Of a stretch of DNA of 64,000 nt, positions 42,917-52,517 are shown piece after piece. How positions within the stretch are numbered: position 1 is the stretch's first letter; each line of letters begins with the position of its first letter. The stretch is taken from contig JAMOUX010000036.1 in assembly GCA_027067855.1 (NCBI GenBank), positions 24,285-88,284 on the forward strand. Reading direction: 5' to 3'. The notes under the pieces were generated by a model, which worked only from the letters and a program-made list of their open reading frames with translations, was not told the DNA's origin and did no database searches. The translations under genes and the position numbers were made by a program. Source of the DNA: Candidatus Fermentibacteraceae bacterium. GTDB lineage: Bacteria > Fermentibacterota > Fermentibacteria > Fermentibacterales > JCC-6.

Positions 42917-44152
42917 ATGGAACATTTACCCATAATGTTAACTCTGGGGTTGGGGACCATACTTGCGTTCTACGCAGGAAGACTCGTGCGCGGAATCGGC
43001 CTGCCGTCCCTCCTGGGGTACATGCTTCTGGGAGCCGTGATGGGCTCATCGGTACTGTCCTTGCTGGGAGAACACGAACTCGAAGGACTGCGTTTCATAA
43101 CGGACATCGCCCTGGGATTCGTGGCCTTCACCATCGGAGCCGAGCTGAACCTGAAGGCTTTGCGCAGGCTGGGCAGCAGCATCATCCTTATAATTTTCGC
43201 GGAATCTCTCGCTGCATTCACCATAGTCTTCGCGACAGTTTACGCAGTCTTCCGCGACATGCCCATGGCGATACTCTTCGGAGCGCTGGCACCGGCCAGC
43301 GCTCCCGCGGGCACCGTCGCCGTCATCCAGGAATACAAGGCCAAGGGCAAGCTCACCAAAGCGTTATATGCGGTTGTGGGTTTCGACGACGGCTTGGCCG
43401 TGGTGATATTCGGCTTCGCCTCCGCCCTGGCTGTCAGGATGCTCAACTCGGAAGTATCTCAGGTGGGTGGAAATCTCCTCTCCAGCGTAACAGGCCCAAT
43501 ACTGGAAATAGGTTTGAGCCTGGGAGTCGGCGCGGGCGTGGGACTGCTGTTCTCTTTCCTCTCATCGAAGCTCAAAAACCCTTCCGAGTCTCCTTCCCTG
43601 GTATTCGGCTTCGTGATAATGACCGCGGGACTTTCGCACCTTCTCGATACCTCCCTGATTCTTACCTGCATGACGGTTGGAATGATCTTCACAAACACGG
43701 TTCCTTCTTCTCTGACCAGAAACGTGATGGGAAACCTGGGTAATTTCATGCATCTGCTTTTCATTCTCTTCTTCTTCCTGGCGGGAGCCCATCTGGAGAT
43801 AAGCGCCCTGCCGTCTTTGGGACTCCTGGGCCTGGTCTATGTTCTCGCAAGGAGCGCCGGCCTCATGGGAGGCGCATGGTTGGGAGCCGCCGTAGGCGGA
43901 GCCGACGAAAAGATAAGAAAGTACCTGGGCTTGGGCATCCTTTCGCAGGCCGGTGTGGCCATCGGTCTGTCATTGCTGGTGCAGCAGTTTTGCAGTGAAA
44001 TCGGCACGGAACACGCTTTGAAAATAGGAGCCACAATCATCACGACCGTCACGGCCACCAGCATAATCTTCGAAATAATAGGCCCCGTGTGCACCAAGTA
44101 CGCGCTTACGAAAGCCGGGGAAATAAAAGCGGGAAAGGATGTCGTCGGGTGA
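42917..44152 (+). CDS. CPA-type cation/proton antiporter, copy 1
   Basis: 411 residues with about 12 TM helices. Conserved stretches are SLLGYMLLGAVMGS, ITDIALGFVAFTIGAELN, APASAPAGTVAVIQEYKAKG and VVGFDDGLAVVIFGFA; the paired Asp in FDD corresponds to the ion-binding site of CPA antiporters. It exchanges Na+ or K+ for H+ across the inner membrane. It has no C-terminal RCK domain, so the upstream EIIA protein may regulate it. The second antiporter follows with a TGATG overlap. Confidence 0.88.
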   Translation: MEHLPIMLTLGLGTILAFYAGRLVRGIGLPSLLGYMLLGAVMGSSVLSLLGEHELEGLRFITDIALGFVAFTIGAELNLKALRRLGSSIILIIFAESLAAFTIVFATVYAVFRDMPMAILFGALAPASAPAGTVAVIQEYKAKGKLTKALYAVVGFDDGLAVVIFGFASALAVRMLNSEVSQVGGNLLSSVTGPILEIGLSLGVGAGVGLLFSFLSSKLKNPSESPSLVFGFVIMTAGLSHLLDTSLILTCMTVGMIFTNTVPSSLTRNVMGNLGNFMHLLFILFFFLAGAHLEISALPSLGLLGLVYVLARSAGLMGGAWLGAAVGGADEKIRKYLGLGILSQAGVAIGLSLLVQQFCSEIGTEHALKIGATIITTVTATSIIFEIIGPVCTKYALTKAGEIKAGKDVVG

Positions 44153-45366
44153 TGCATATTCACCACTCCACCATCCTGCTGGTGGGAATCGCCGTCTCGC
44201 TGGGCCTCTACGCGGGGAAGACAGCCAGGAAAGCGGGCATGCCATCTCTGCTGGGTTACATGCTCCTGGGCATAATCATGGGCTCATTCCTGAATATTTT
44301 CACCGACGACGTTCTCATGAGCCTGAGCTTCATCACGGATATAGCCCTTGGATTCGTAGCTTTCACCATCGGCTCGGAACTCAACATCAAGGCGCTGGGA
44401 AAACTGGGAAAGGGAATCGTCTACATACTGGTTTTCGAGACCATGATCACTTTCATCGTGGTAACCGCGGCAGTACTCCTGCTTACCGGAGGTGATTGGC
44501 CCTTCGCTCTCATATTCGGCGCCATGGCCCCGGCCACGGCACCGGCTGGCACCGTCGCCGTCATCCAGGAATACAAGGCGCGGGGGACTCTCACACAAAC
44601 ACTTTACGCTGTCGTGGGTTTCGATGACGGAATAGCGGTGCTGATTTTCGGTTTCGCGGCCGCTGCCAGCGAATCGCTCCTCGCTACCGAGATCGGTGCC
44701 TCGGCGGGCATTCTCCAGACAGCGCTGGAACCTTTGCTGGAAATCATCGCGAGTATAATCTCCGGACTGGCATTGGGGTTTATATACATCAAACTGCTCT
44801 CATCCATGCGCCGGAACGACGACATCCCGGCTCTTACCTTCGGCTTCGTCTGCATCGCCGTGGGCCTTGCGCTCTCTCTCGGCTTTTCGCCGATACTGAC
44901 ACCCATGGCCATAGGTTTCGCATTGACCAATTTTTCCGGCAGGATGACCTCCACGGTGGCGGGTAGCCTGAAAACGATGATGCCGCTGGTCTTCATTCTC
45001 TTTTTCTTCCTGGCGGGAACCCACCTGGAATTGTCCTCGCTACATTCCCTGGGATTGCTGGGAATCGTCTACATACTTTCCCGTACCGTGGGGAAGATAG
45101 TGGGAGCCGGGCTGGGAGCCAGGGTGGGAAATTCGCCACCGGTGCTCCGAAAGTACCTGGGAATAGGCCTCCTTTCACAGGCCGGCGTCGCCATAGGCCT
45201 CGCCATCGCCACCGCCTCGCATTTCGCACACCTGGGCCGGCACGGAGCATCCATCGCCACCAAGGTAATAACAACCATAGCCGCCACCAGCGTTATTTTC
45301 GAGATCGTGGGACCGGTGGCGGCCAAGATGGCCCTGAGGAAGGCCGGGGAAATACAGTCCGACTAG
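44152..45366 (+). CDS. CPA-type cation/proton antiporter, copy 2
   Basis: 404 residues, a paralogue of the preceding gene with the same landmarks: SLLGYMLLGIIMGS, ITDIALGFVAFTIGSELN, APATAPAGTVAVIQEYKARG and VVGFDDGIAVLIFGFA. About 12 TM helices, no soluble tail. The N-terminus MHIHHSTILLVGIAVSLGLYAG starts at ATG 44152, which shares the stop of copy 1 (TGATG), so the two are co-translated in similar amounts. They may form a heterodimer or handle different ions. Confidence 0.88.
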   Translation: MHIHHSTILLVGIAVSLGLYAGKTARKAGMPSLLGYMLLGIIMGSFLNIFTDDVLMSLSFITDIALGFVAFTIGSELNIKALGKLGKGIVYILVFETMITFIVVTAAVLLLTGGDWPFALIFGAMAPATAPAGTVAVIQEYKARGTLTQTLYAVVGFDDGIAVLIFGFAAAASESLLATEIGASAGILQTALEPLLEIIASIISGLALGFIYIKLLSSMRRNDDIPALTFGFVCIAVGLALSLGFSPILTPMAIGFALTNFSGRMTSTVAGSLKTMMPLVFILFFFLAGTHLELSSLHSLGLLGIVYILSRTVGKIVGAGLGARVGNSPPVLRKYLGIGLLSQAGVAIGLAIATASHFAHLGRHGASIATKVITTIAATSVIFEIVGPVAAKMALRKAGEIQSD

Positions 45367-45703
45367 CAGCCGGCTACGGTTTAACAAACCCGTGGCGGGA
45401 ATTCCATCGCCCCATCCGCGACGACACGACGGCGAAATATACGTCCGGCGGGACCGGATCATCGCCGTTTTTCGCGTTTCACGTAAAAATCTCCGGTCGT
45501 ATCTTTCGATCCGGCGCCGCCTGACCGTTCATGCCGGATATCCCGCAAAGCAAAACGTTACGGGGACACCGGCCGGAAATCATCTTCTACCGGACAAAGA
45601 TCATATCATCCCGATACCGCATCATGACCGGGCGGTTCCGCCACTGATTGACAACGGGTCCGGGCATGAATATTCCGTTACGATCGATATGCGAAGGGAG
45701 AAC
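45367..45703 (+). other. 337-nt gap between antiporter 2 and MutL-like gene
   Basis: The frame leading into the MutL-like gene is open here from 45392 but has no Shine-Dalgarno, no recognisable domain, and reads as Arg/His/Pro-rich text, so I treat it as non-coding. A promoter lies at its right end. No terminator with a T-run is visible after the antiporters. Confidence 0.5.
45648..45676 (+). promoter_or_regulatory. Promoter for MutL-like gene
   Basis: TTGACA (45648-45653), 17-base spacer, TATTCC (45671-45676), 27 nt before ATG 45704. The -35 is perfect and the -10 is partial. Confidence 0.5.
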
Positions 45704-47071
45704 ATGGAAACGGGAAACAGGAAAACCGGCTTCATATTGGTAACCGACGTGGGCAGCACCAACACCAAGGCGCTGTTGCTGAAGCGTGATACCGGCGGCA
45801 GGTTGGAAATCGCGGCCGGAACCGAAGTTCCCAGCACCACCGGAGCCCCCTGGAACGACGCCTGCATAGGAGTGGGGAAATCCATCATCACCCTGGAATC
45901 GATTGTCGGCGAAATACTGTCCAGGGGAATGAACATGCCTTCGGTACCGTATTTCTCCGCCGGCTCCGCCGGGAAACCCGGAGACCACGATGACATCGGG
46001 CCGGGAACAGCCGGGGAAATCCACGTTCCCGCCGTACGGATATACCACAACGGTAACGAAACCGCGGCAAGGGAGCTGGATGATTTCGTGGAAAAGCTGG
46101 GCGGAAATTTCAACGGGTTTTCCGAACTGCAGGCATTCGCCCTTTCCGAGATACTCCCCACACCTTCCGCCCTTTCCAATATTCTCCGGCTGTACTGCAC
46201 CCGCTCCGGAGAACGTGCGGCGATGATAGACATGGGGGGAACCTATACCGGAATATTCTCGGGAACCGGGAATGATTTCCACGCGACCCTCTTGCGGGGC
46301 ATCGGAACCGGACGCTCCATGGGAGGCATACTGGCCCGCTGTGGAATCCGGAACATAATGGCCCACCTTCCTGAACATTACACCGAGGAAGACGTGAAGG
46401 AATATGCGGAAAAGAAAGTGCGTTTCCCGGAAAGCATTCCCTTCGGCAGGGGAGAAACGCTGGTCGAGAGAACGATGGCCATGCTGGGAGCCTCCCTGGC
46501 TCTCCGGGAACATGCTTCCCTGCATCATGCCGAAAAAATCCCTTCAACGGATATAGACACCCTCATAGGCTCTGGAGGAGTGTTCGCCCATGCGGGAAGG
46601 AAGGCCGCATTCCGGATGCTGGCGGAGAGTTCCGGGCTCGGTGGAGTGATCCGACTCGCGGTGGACACGAAATCCCTGGCCCCACACCTCGGAACCCTCT
46701 CCGAAATAGACGGCGACGAAGCATACAGGCTTTTCTCCGAAAAATGCCTGGAAAATCTCGGATGGGTGGTGGCTCCCTCCGGCGGCTTCGAGAGGGGGAT
46801 TCCGGCCATCCTGGTCAGGAACCGTGATACCGGGCTCGACGTGGAGGTTCCGGGAGGTGAAGTATCGTTCTTCGACTCGGGCGGTGACCTGGAGTTCATC
46901 CCTTACGGAGACGCGTCCCTGGGAGAGCACCCGGGGCACTTGACCACCGATCTTCCGGTGCTGGTGGATTGCCGGGGCGCTCCGGACACCCGGCAGGCGA
47001 CACCTCTCCGCGATTTCGGAATCCCCTGGTTCCGTCACGAAAATCTTACCGGGAAAGGCAGATCCCGGTAA
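45704..47071 (+). CDS. MutL/GlmL-like ASKHA-fold protein
   Basis: 455 residues of the MutL family (PF13941), named for the protein encoded with glutamate mutase. ATPase phosphate loops: TDVGSTNTKALLLK at the N-terminus and MIDMGGTYTGIFSG in the middle; adenosine motif: TLIGSGGVFAH. Relatives are thought to act as chaperones or reactivases for adenosylcobalamin enzymes. No mutase or cobalamin gene is next to it here, so it is an orphan copy. ATG 45704 has GGGAG just before it. Confidence 0.78.
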   Translation: METGNRKTGFILVTDVGSTNTKALLLKRDTGGRLEIAAGTEVPSTTGAPWNDACIGVGKSIITLESIVGEILSRGMNMPSVPYFSAGSAGKPGDHDDIGPGTAGEIHVPAVRIYHNGNETAARELDDFVEKLGGNFNGFSELQAFALSEILPTPSALSNILRLYCTRSGERAAMIDMGGTYTGIFSGTGNDFHATLLRGIGTGRSMGGILARCGIRNIMAHLPEHYTEEDVKEYAEKKVRFPESIPFGRGETLVERTMAMLGASLALREHASLHHAEKIPSTDIDTLIGSGGVFAHAGRKAAFRMLAESSGLGGVIRLAVDTKSLAPHLGTLSEIDGDEAYRLFSEKCLENLGWVVAPSGGFERGIPAILVRNRDTGLDVEVPGGEVSFFDSGGDLEFIPYGDASLGEHPGHLTTDLPVLVDCRGAPDTRQATPLRDFGIPWFRHENLTGKGRSR

Positions 47072-47081
47072 CCGCCGGCCC

Positions 47082-50000
47082 CTATTTTCTTCTGAACCGC
47101 TTGTATTGTCCGAAGACCACGTAGATACAGGGTTCCACCACCAGGGTGAGCACCGTCGCGACCAGCATTCCCCCTATAACCGTCACCGCCATGGGAACCC
47201 AGTTCTCCGACCCCTCGCCAAGCCCCAGGGCCAGGGGGACCATCGCAAGTATCGTAGTGGTGGCAGTCATCATTATGGGACGCATGCGCACGGTGGACGC
47301 CTCCACTATCGATTCAACAAGACCCAACCCCCGCTTCCTGAGCTGATTGGCATAGTCCACCATGACTATACCGTTGTTCACCACTATACCGGCCAACATA
47401 AGCATACCCACTATCACCATGACCGACAGGGGAGTTGAGGTTACGAACAGGGCCAGCACCACTCCTATGAACGCCAGGGGAAGGGTGAAGATTATTATGA
47501 AAGGTTCCAGGAAGGATTCGAACTGGCCTGCCATGACCATGTACACCAGCGCCGCCGCCACCGCTATGGCGATTCCAAGATACATGAATGTCTCTCGCTG
47601 ATCCTTCATCTGCCCCCCGATCTCATACCTGAAGCCGGTGGTATCCATCTTCTTCAGCCCGGCCATAACGTCGGACGACACGGCGGAGAGGGATCTCCCC
47701 GAAACGTCGCATGATATGGTCACCATCCTGGTTTGGTTCTTCCTGGAAATTACGCTCGAGATCATTCTCTGTTCCAGGGTTCCGTACGAAACCAGGGGTC
47801 TTCCCAATACCGGAGCGTATTCCAGGTCTTCCCTGGAATCCCTGTACTCCTCCGGCAATCTGACGTTCACGCCGTATTCCTCATCGTGTTCCCTGAATAT
47901 GCCGGCGTCGATACCCTGAAACGAATACTTGACCTCCATGGCCAAACGGGACTGGTTCAGTCCGAATACCGACATTTCGGTCGGATCGGGAACGAAGGAA
48001 TACTCCGGGATCAAGTCTTCCATGGAGGTCGTGGGATCCACGACACCCTCCACGGCCGCCATGGTCTCCTTGATCTCTTCCGCCTTGTCGTACAGTCTGT
48101 CCAGATCGTCACCGTAGAGGGTTATCTCCATGGCCGAACTGTTGAGCACGTCCATTCCGGCCCGGGTCGTGTACTCCACTCCGGGCATGCCGTCGAGCAC
48201 TTCCCTTATCCTGTCAAGGTACTCCGACATGGGAGTGCTCCTCTCGCCGGACGGTGTGAGCCTGATTCTCACCATCGCAGCGTGGGAACCGTTGGCCCCG
48301 AACAGGGCCAGGATGCCCTCGGCTTCCCCGATCGTGGAAAACACCGCCTGCAGATCCTCGGGAGGTATTATCGCTCTCACCGAGTCTTCCAGCACTCTTA
48401 CGACGCTGTCGGTGGTACCCAGGCTGGTTCCGACGGGCATGCCGATATCCAGCATGATGAACCCGTCGTCCGACTCCGGGAAGAATTCGGCGGGAAGAGC
48501 AGTCATGAGCAACACCGACAGCACGAGAGCGCCGGCGGTGAAAAGCAACACCTTCTTCTTCCTGCGGACGGCCCCGGAAATCAGCCGGTTGTAATTCCTT
48601 TCCAGGCGCTCCATAGCTCCCTGCAGCTTCGCGGCGATTCCGCCCGGCCGGTGGACCGGCGCCAGCTTTCCGACCCAGGAAGTCACCAGGGGCACCAAGC
48701 TCAGCGCCACGAACAGCGAGACGGCCAAACTGAAGGTGATGGTCAGCACCATCTCCCTGAACAGCTGGCCCGCGAGACCGGGTACGAAAAGAATGGGAAG
48801 AAACACCGCAAGCGTGGTGAACGTCGAAGCGGTGATGGCGTTCGATACTTCGACCGCCCCGGTAACGGCGGCTTCTTCAGGACTCCTGCCGGCTTCCCTG
48901 TGCCTGAATATGCTTTCCAGGACTACTATGGAATTGTCCACCAGCAATCCTATAGCCAGGGCCAACCCCGCCAGTGATATCATGTTCAACTGAACATCGG
49001 CGAAATGCATGACGGCGAAAGTCACGACTATGGATATGGGAATGGACATACCGGTTATCGCGGAACCCCTCCAGGATCTGAGAAAGAACAACAGCACCAG
49101 GAAGGCCAACACGCTGGCCTGGATCGCGGTGTTGCCGAGGTTGTTTATCGCCTGTTCTATGAACAGGGATTGATCGAAGAGTATCACCGGGCTGATCAGT
49201 TCTCCGTAATCCTCGCGGATCTCGTCCAGTTGCCTTCTTATCCTGGAACACACATTCACGGTGTTGGCATCCGACCTCTTGTTCATATACATGGACACGG
49301 ACGGTCGACCGTTAAACCTGACGTACTGGAGAAGTTCCGATTCGCCGTCCTCGACGTCGGCAACCTGGCGGAGCAGCACCGGCGTTCCATCTTTCATTCC
49401 CACCACGAGCTGCTTTATCTCCCCGACATCGTGGAAAGCCGATTCCACCCTTATGCCTATGTTCATGCCTCCGGCGTCCACCCGCCCGGCGGGAAGGTTG
49501 TTGCGCACGGACGAGAGGGCCGCCACCACCTGGGAAATCGTCACACCGGCATTCACCATGGCTTCGGGCCTTATCCTCACGTTCACCTGTCGTTCCCGTC
49601 CCCCCATGGTCACCGCCGACCCGACGCCGTCTATCCTGCTGAACAGCGGTTCGATCTCCTCTTCCACCAGCTTACGCAGATCGAAATCATTCAGTACATC
49701 GCTGCTGAAACCCACGTACATAACCGGTTGCATGCTGGGATCGATGGGAAACACCAGCGGCTTGCCGGCGTCATCGGGAAGAGCAGCCTCGAACATGTCC
49801 AACTGACGCCTTACATCGGTCTCAGCCTGCTCCAGGCTGTGACCCCAGTTGAACTCCGCGGTTACCACGGAGATGCCCTGGCCGGACGTGGACGTCACCT
49901 TCTTCACGTTGGAAACCCTGGATACCGCCTGCTCCAGCGGCTCCGTCACCAGGTTCTCCATCTCCTCCGGACCCGCGCCCTCCATGGTGCTCATTATCAT

Positions 50001-50135
50001 TATTATCGGAAGTTCCATCTCGGGATACATGTCCACCCCCAGCTGGGTGAAACCGAAGAATCCGACCCCGATGATGCCTATGAAAAGCATCAGGAAAGCC
50101 ACCCTACGCTTTACGGACAGTTCGGGAAGCTTCAT
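47082..50135 (-). CDS. RND-family multidrug efflux transporter (HAE1/AcrB type)
   Basis: 1017 residues, 12 TM helices and two large periplasmic loops. Signatures include LGVDMYPEMELPIIMIMST near the N-terminus, the TM4 motif AIGLLVDNSIVVLESIFRHR and the second-half repeat VGMLMLAGIVVNNGIVMVDY. It uses proton flow to pump drugs, lipids or other amphiphiles through the adaptor and TolC protein encoded upstream. Length and motifs are intact. It overlaps the adaptor stop by ATGA. Confidence 0.95.
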   Translation of the reverse strand: MKLPELSVKRRVAFLMLFIGIIGVGFFGFTQLGVDMYPEMELPIIMIMSTMEGAGPEEMENLVTEPLEQAVSRVSNVKKVTSTSGQGISVVTAEFNWGHSLEQAETDVRRQLDMFEAALPDDAGKPLVFPIDPSMQPVMYVGFSSDVLNDFDLRKLVEEEIEPLFSRIDGVGSAVTMGGRERQVNVRIRPEAMVNAGVTISQVVAALSSVRNNLPAGRVDAGGMNIGIRVESAFHDVGEIKQLVVGMKDGTPVLLRQVADVEDGESELLQYVRFNGRPSVSMYMNKRSDANTVNVCSRIRRQLDEIREDYGELISPVILFDQSLFIEQAINNLGNTAIQASVLAFLVLLFFLRSWRGSAITGMSIPISIVVTFAVMHFADVQLNMISLAGLALAIGLLVDNSIVVLESIFRHREAGRSPEEAAVTGAVEVSNAITASTFTTLAVFLPILFVPGLAGQLFREMVLTITFSLAVSLFVALSLVPLVTSWVGKLAPVHRPGGIAAKLQGAMERLERNYNRLISGAVRRKKKVLLFTAGALVLSVLLMTALPAEFFPESDDGFIMLDIGMPVGTSLGTTDSVVRVLEDSVRAIIPPEDLQAVFSTIGEAEGILALFGANGSHAAMVRIRLTPSGERSTPMSEYLDRIREVLDGMPGVEYTTRAGMDVLNSSAMEITLYGDDLDRLYDKAEEIKETMAAVEGVVDPTTSMEDLIPEYSFVPDPTEMSVFGLNQSRLAMEVKYSFQGIDAGIFREHDEEYGVNVRLPEEYRDSREDLEYAPVLGRPLVSYGTLEQRMISSVISRKNQTRMVTISCDVSGRSLSAVSSDVMAGLKKMDTTGFRYEIGGQMKDQRETFMYLGIAIAVAAALVYMVMAGQFESFLEPFIIIFTLPLAFIGVVLALFVTSTPLSVMVIVGMLMLAGIVVNNGIVMVDYANQLRKRGLGLVESIVEASTVRMRPIMMTATTTILAMVPLALGLGEGSENWVPMAVTVIGGMLVATVLTLVVEPCIYVVFGQYKRFRRK

Positions 50136-51220
50136 CTTTCCACCACTTCCACCGGTGTACCGTCCTGGAGGAGCGAGTGACCGGACGTAACCAGGGAATC
50201 ACCGAAAGAAAGTCCTTCCACCACCTGCACCATTCCTTCGTTGTATATGCCCAGCTTCACGTCCCTGACCACGGCCGTGCCGTCTTCAACCACCACCACC
50301 TGGTTTCCGCTCCTGGTGCGCCTCAGGGCCGACTCCGGGACGACCGCGGTATTACCGGCGGTTTCCATGAGCACGACGACCCTGCCGGTCATTCCCGGCC
50401 GCAACCTGCCCCGGGTCCCGGTGAATCTCACTTCCACGGGCACTAGCCCGCTAACCGGATCCACCGTCGACGAGGCGGAAATCACCACCCCCGGGAAGGA
50501 CTCGCCCCCCAGGGAACCCACGGTCATATACGCCGGCAATCCGGTCTCCAGGTGCAGGATGTCCCTTTCGGGCAGCAGTATCCTTGCAACCATCACGGAA
50601 TCATCGGATATGGAGAGCAGGGGAGAATTGGCGACATGGTTTCCTTCCCTCGCCCATATCCTTCCCACGCGCCCGCTGAAAGGAGCCGTCACCCAGGAAT
50701 TATCCCTGGCCGTCACGGCCTGCGAATACCCGGCCCTGGCTCCGGCCAACCGGGCCCGGGCCGCTTCGAGAAGCGCCTCGGCGGCTTCCACCTGCTGCAG
50801 GCTCACACCACCGGATTCGTAAAGAGACAGGAGACGCAGGTGGTTTTTCTCCGCATTCTCCAGGTCGGCGACCGCAGCGTTCACGGCGGCTGAAGCGCCG
50901 GATACGCCGGTACCGGCCTGTTGATCAGTGTTGAGTCTCACCAGCCTCTGACCGGCTGTCACGCTGTCCCCCTGGGAAACCAGTATTTCCTCGATCTTAC
51001 CCGGACCCATCGCGAAGACCAGTGTTTCATCCCGTCCCTCGACCCGGGCGCCCGCATAGGAAACCCTGGAAATTTCAGAAGGCCGAACCACCTCGACGGT
51101 CACGTAGGCCACCCGCTCCGTCCCGGTGTAATCACCACCCCGACATCCCGCAACGACAAGCAGCATTGCCGCAGAAATCAACGACGCCGTAGTCATCGCC
51201 AACCGCCTATCAGTCGTCAT
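50132..51220 (-). CDS. RND efflux periplasmic adaptor lipoprotein
   Basis: 362 residues, lipobox LLVVAGC. The membrane-fusion layout is clear: lipoyl half-motif (GKIEEILVSQGDSVTAGQRLVRLN), a helical hairpin with ESGGVSLQQVEAAEALLEAARARL, the second lipoyl half (VTAPFSGRVGRIWAREGNHV), then beta-barrel and MP domains. It bridges the RND pump and the TolC-like channel. The ATG at 51220 overlaps the TolC stop by 11 nt and has GGAAGGA 7 nt before it. Confidence 0.93.
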   Translation of the reverse strand: MTTDRRLAMTTASLISAAMLLVVAGCRGGDYTGTERVAYVTVEVVRPSEISRVSYAGARVEGRDETLVFAMGPGKIEEILVSQGDSVTAGQRLVRLNTDQQAGTGVSGASAAVNAAVADLENAEKNHLRLLSLYESGGVSLQQVEAAEALLEAARARLAGARAGYSQAVTARDNSWVTAPFSGRVGRIWAREGNHVANSPLLSISDDSVMVARILLPERDILHLETGLPAYMTVGSLGGESFPGVVISASSTVDPVSGLVPVEVRFTGTRGRLRPGMTGRVVVLMETAGNTAVVPESALRRTRSGNQVVVVEDGTAVVRDVKLGIYNEGMVQVVEGLSFGDSLVTSGHSLLQDGTPVEVVER

Positions 51221-52517
51221 AGAAATATCCTTCCATGGTTCCCATCGCTCTGGAGAGTTCCGCCTCGGCGATCCTCAGGTCGAAGAGCGCCGCTGCATGG
51301 TTCGCCCTGGCGGACGACAGGGCCAGGAAGGCCTGATCCATCTCCAGCCTGGTTATCATTCCCTCTTCGTACGAAACCTTGGCTATCTCGGCCCCTTCCG
51401 CCGCCTGTTCCACCGTGGAAGCGGTGGCGTCCACCCGTTCCCGGGCCGCCCGGAGCTTGTTCCAGGCAGCCGCAAGGTTCATGTCCGCTACCTGTTCCAT
51501 GGAAAAAGCGGATGCAGCAGCCGCGGCCCTGTCGGCCGACGCCGACTTGTAGCCCGATACATCGGAGAAACCGTCGAAAAGCGGCACCTGAAGTATGACT
51601 GAGACTGTAAAGTTCCTTTCGTAATCATCTATCCCGAATTCCATGTCATCCCTGGAAGCCTGGTAATTCAACCCGGCGTTGAAAAGGAGTTGTGGGAAGA
51701 AGGCGGCCCTCGCCATGTCCACGCCGGCATCAGCAACCGACCTGGTGTACTCCGCCACCCACAGTTCCGGGCTGCGTTCCATCATTACGGCCCTGGCCTC
51801 CTCCAAGCTGCCGGGCAGCGTAATTCCCGGGGCGGAAGCGATGTCTCCCTCCAACTCGACCGCCGCAGGGCCGTCGACACCGATCGCCACGGAAAAAGCC
51901 TTCATGCCGTCCTCCAGGGCGTTACGCGCATTGACCAGGGCGGGGCCGCGGTTTTCCCACGCCACCCTGCTCTGTATGAGTTCAAACCTGGAAATCAATC
52001 CGGCGTCGTACTTCCGCTCTGCTATTCCGTATCCCTCCTCGGCCGTCTCCAGAGCTTCCCGCGAAACATCGACCATTTCCCGGGCCAGGAGCACTCCGTA
52101 GAAAGCTTTCACAACCCGGACCACCGCATCCAGTCTGACCGCATCCGCCATCCGCATGGAAAGTTTCTCCGACCTCGACGCAAGCCGGGAAGCCGCGGGA
52201 CCCACTGCCGTAAACAGGGGCACATCCACGGTGATACCCGCCAGTGAAGCGTACCTCGACCCCATGGGAACGGAACCCACCCCGGGAATCGTGAATTGCT
52301 GCACGTCGAAATTCCTGGTGAACACCAATCGTCCATTCATTCTCGGGAGGAACCACAGGTCCGCGTTCCTGCGGTTCCACGTCGTCTTTTCCGCGGAAAG
52401 AACGGCCGCCCTCACGTCACCCCTGTGATCCAGGGCGAAATCCACGGCTTCCTCCAGGGTCATCGACCGGGCCGTCCCCGCGGTGAGCAGTATCACCGTC
52501 AGCAACAGTATCCTCAT
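51210..52517 (-). CDS. TolC-like outer membrane efflux protein
   Basis: 435 residues. Signal peptide MRILLLTVILLTAGTARS, then two OEP repeats (PF02321) of long helices: MTLEEAVDFALDHRGDVRAAVLSAEK, EGYGIAERKYDAGLISRFEL and its second-repeat counterpart EGAEIAKVSYEEGMITRLEMDQA. The trimer forms the outer-membrane channel and periplasmic tunnel of the pump. It overlaps the TetR gene stop by ATGA. Confidence 0.93.
   Translation of the reverse strand: MRILLLTVILLTAGTARSMTLEEAVDFALDHRGDVRAAVLSAEKTTWNRRNADLWFLPRMNGRLVFTRNFDVQQFTIPGVGSVPMGSRYASLAGITVDVPLFTAVGPAASRLASRSEKLSMRMADAVRLDAVVRVVKAFYGVLLAREMVDVSREALETAEEGYGIAERKYDAGLISRFELIQSRVAWENRGPALVNARNALEDGMKAFSVAIGVDGPAAVELEGDIASAPGITLPGSLEEARAVMMERSPELWVAEYTRSVADAGVDMARAAFFPQLLFNAGLNYQASRDDMEFGIDDYERNFTVSVILQVPLFDGFSDVSGYKSASADRAAAAASAFSMEQVADMNLAAAWNKLRAARERVDATASTVEQAAEGAEIAKVSYEEGMITRLEMDQAFLALSSARANHAAALFDLRIAEAELSRAMGTMEGYFYDD

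Noticed and set aside
45392..45703. N-terminal extension of the MutL-like protein
   Set aside because: The open frame has no start signal or domain, and a good promoter with a Shine-Dalgarno-preceded ATG lies downstream.
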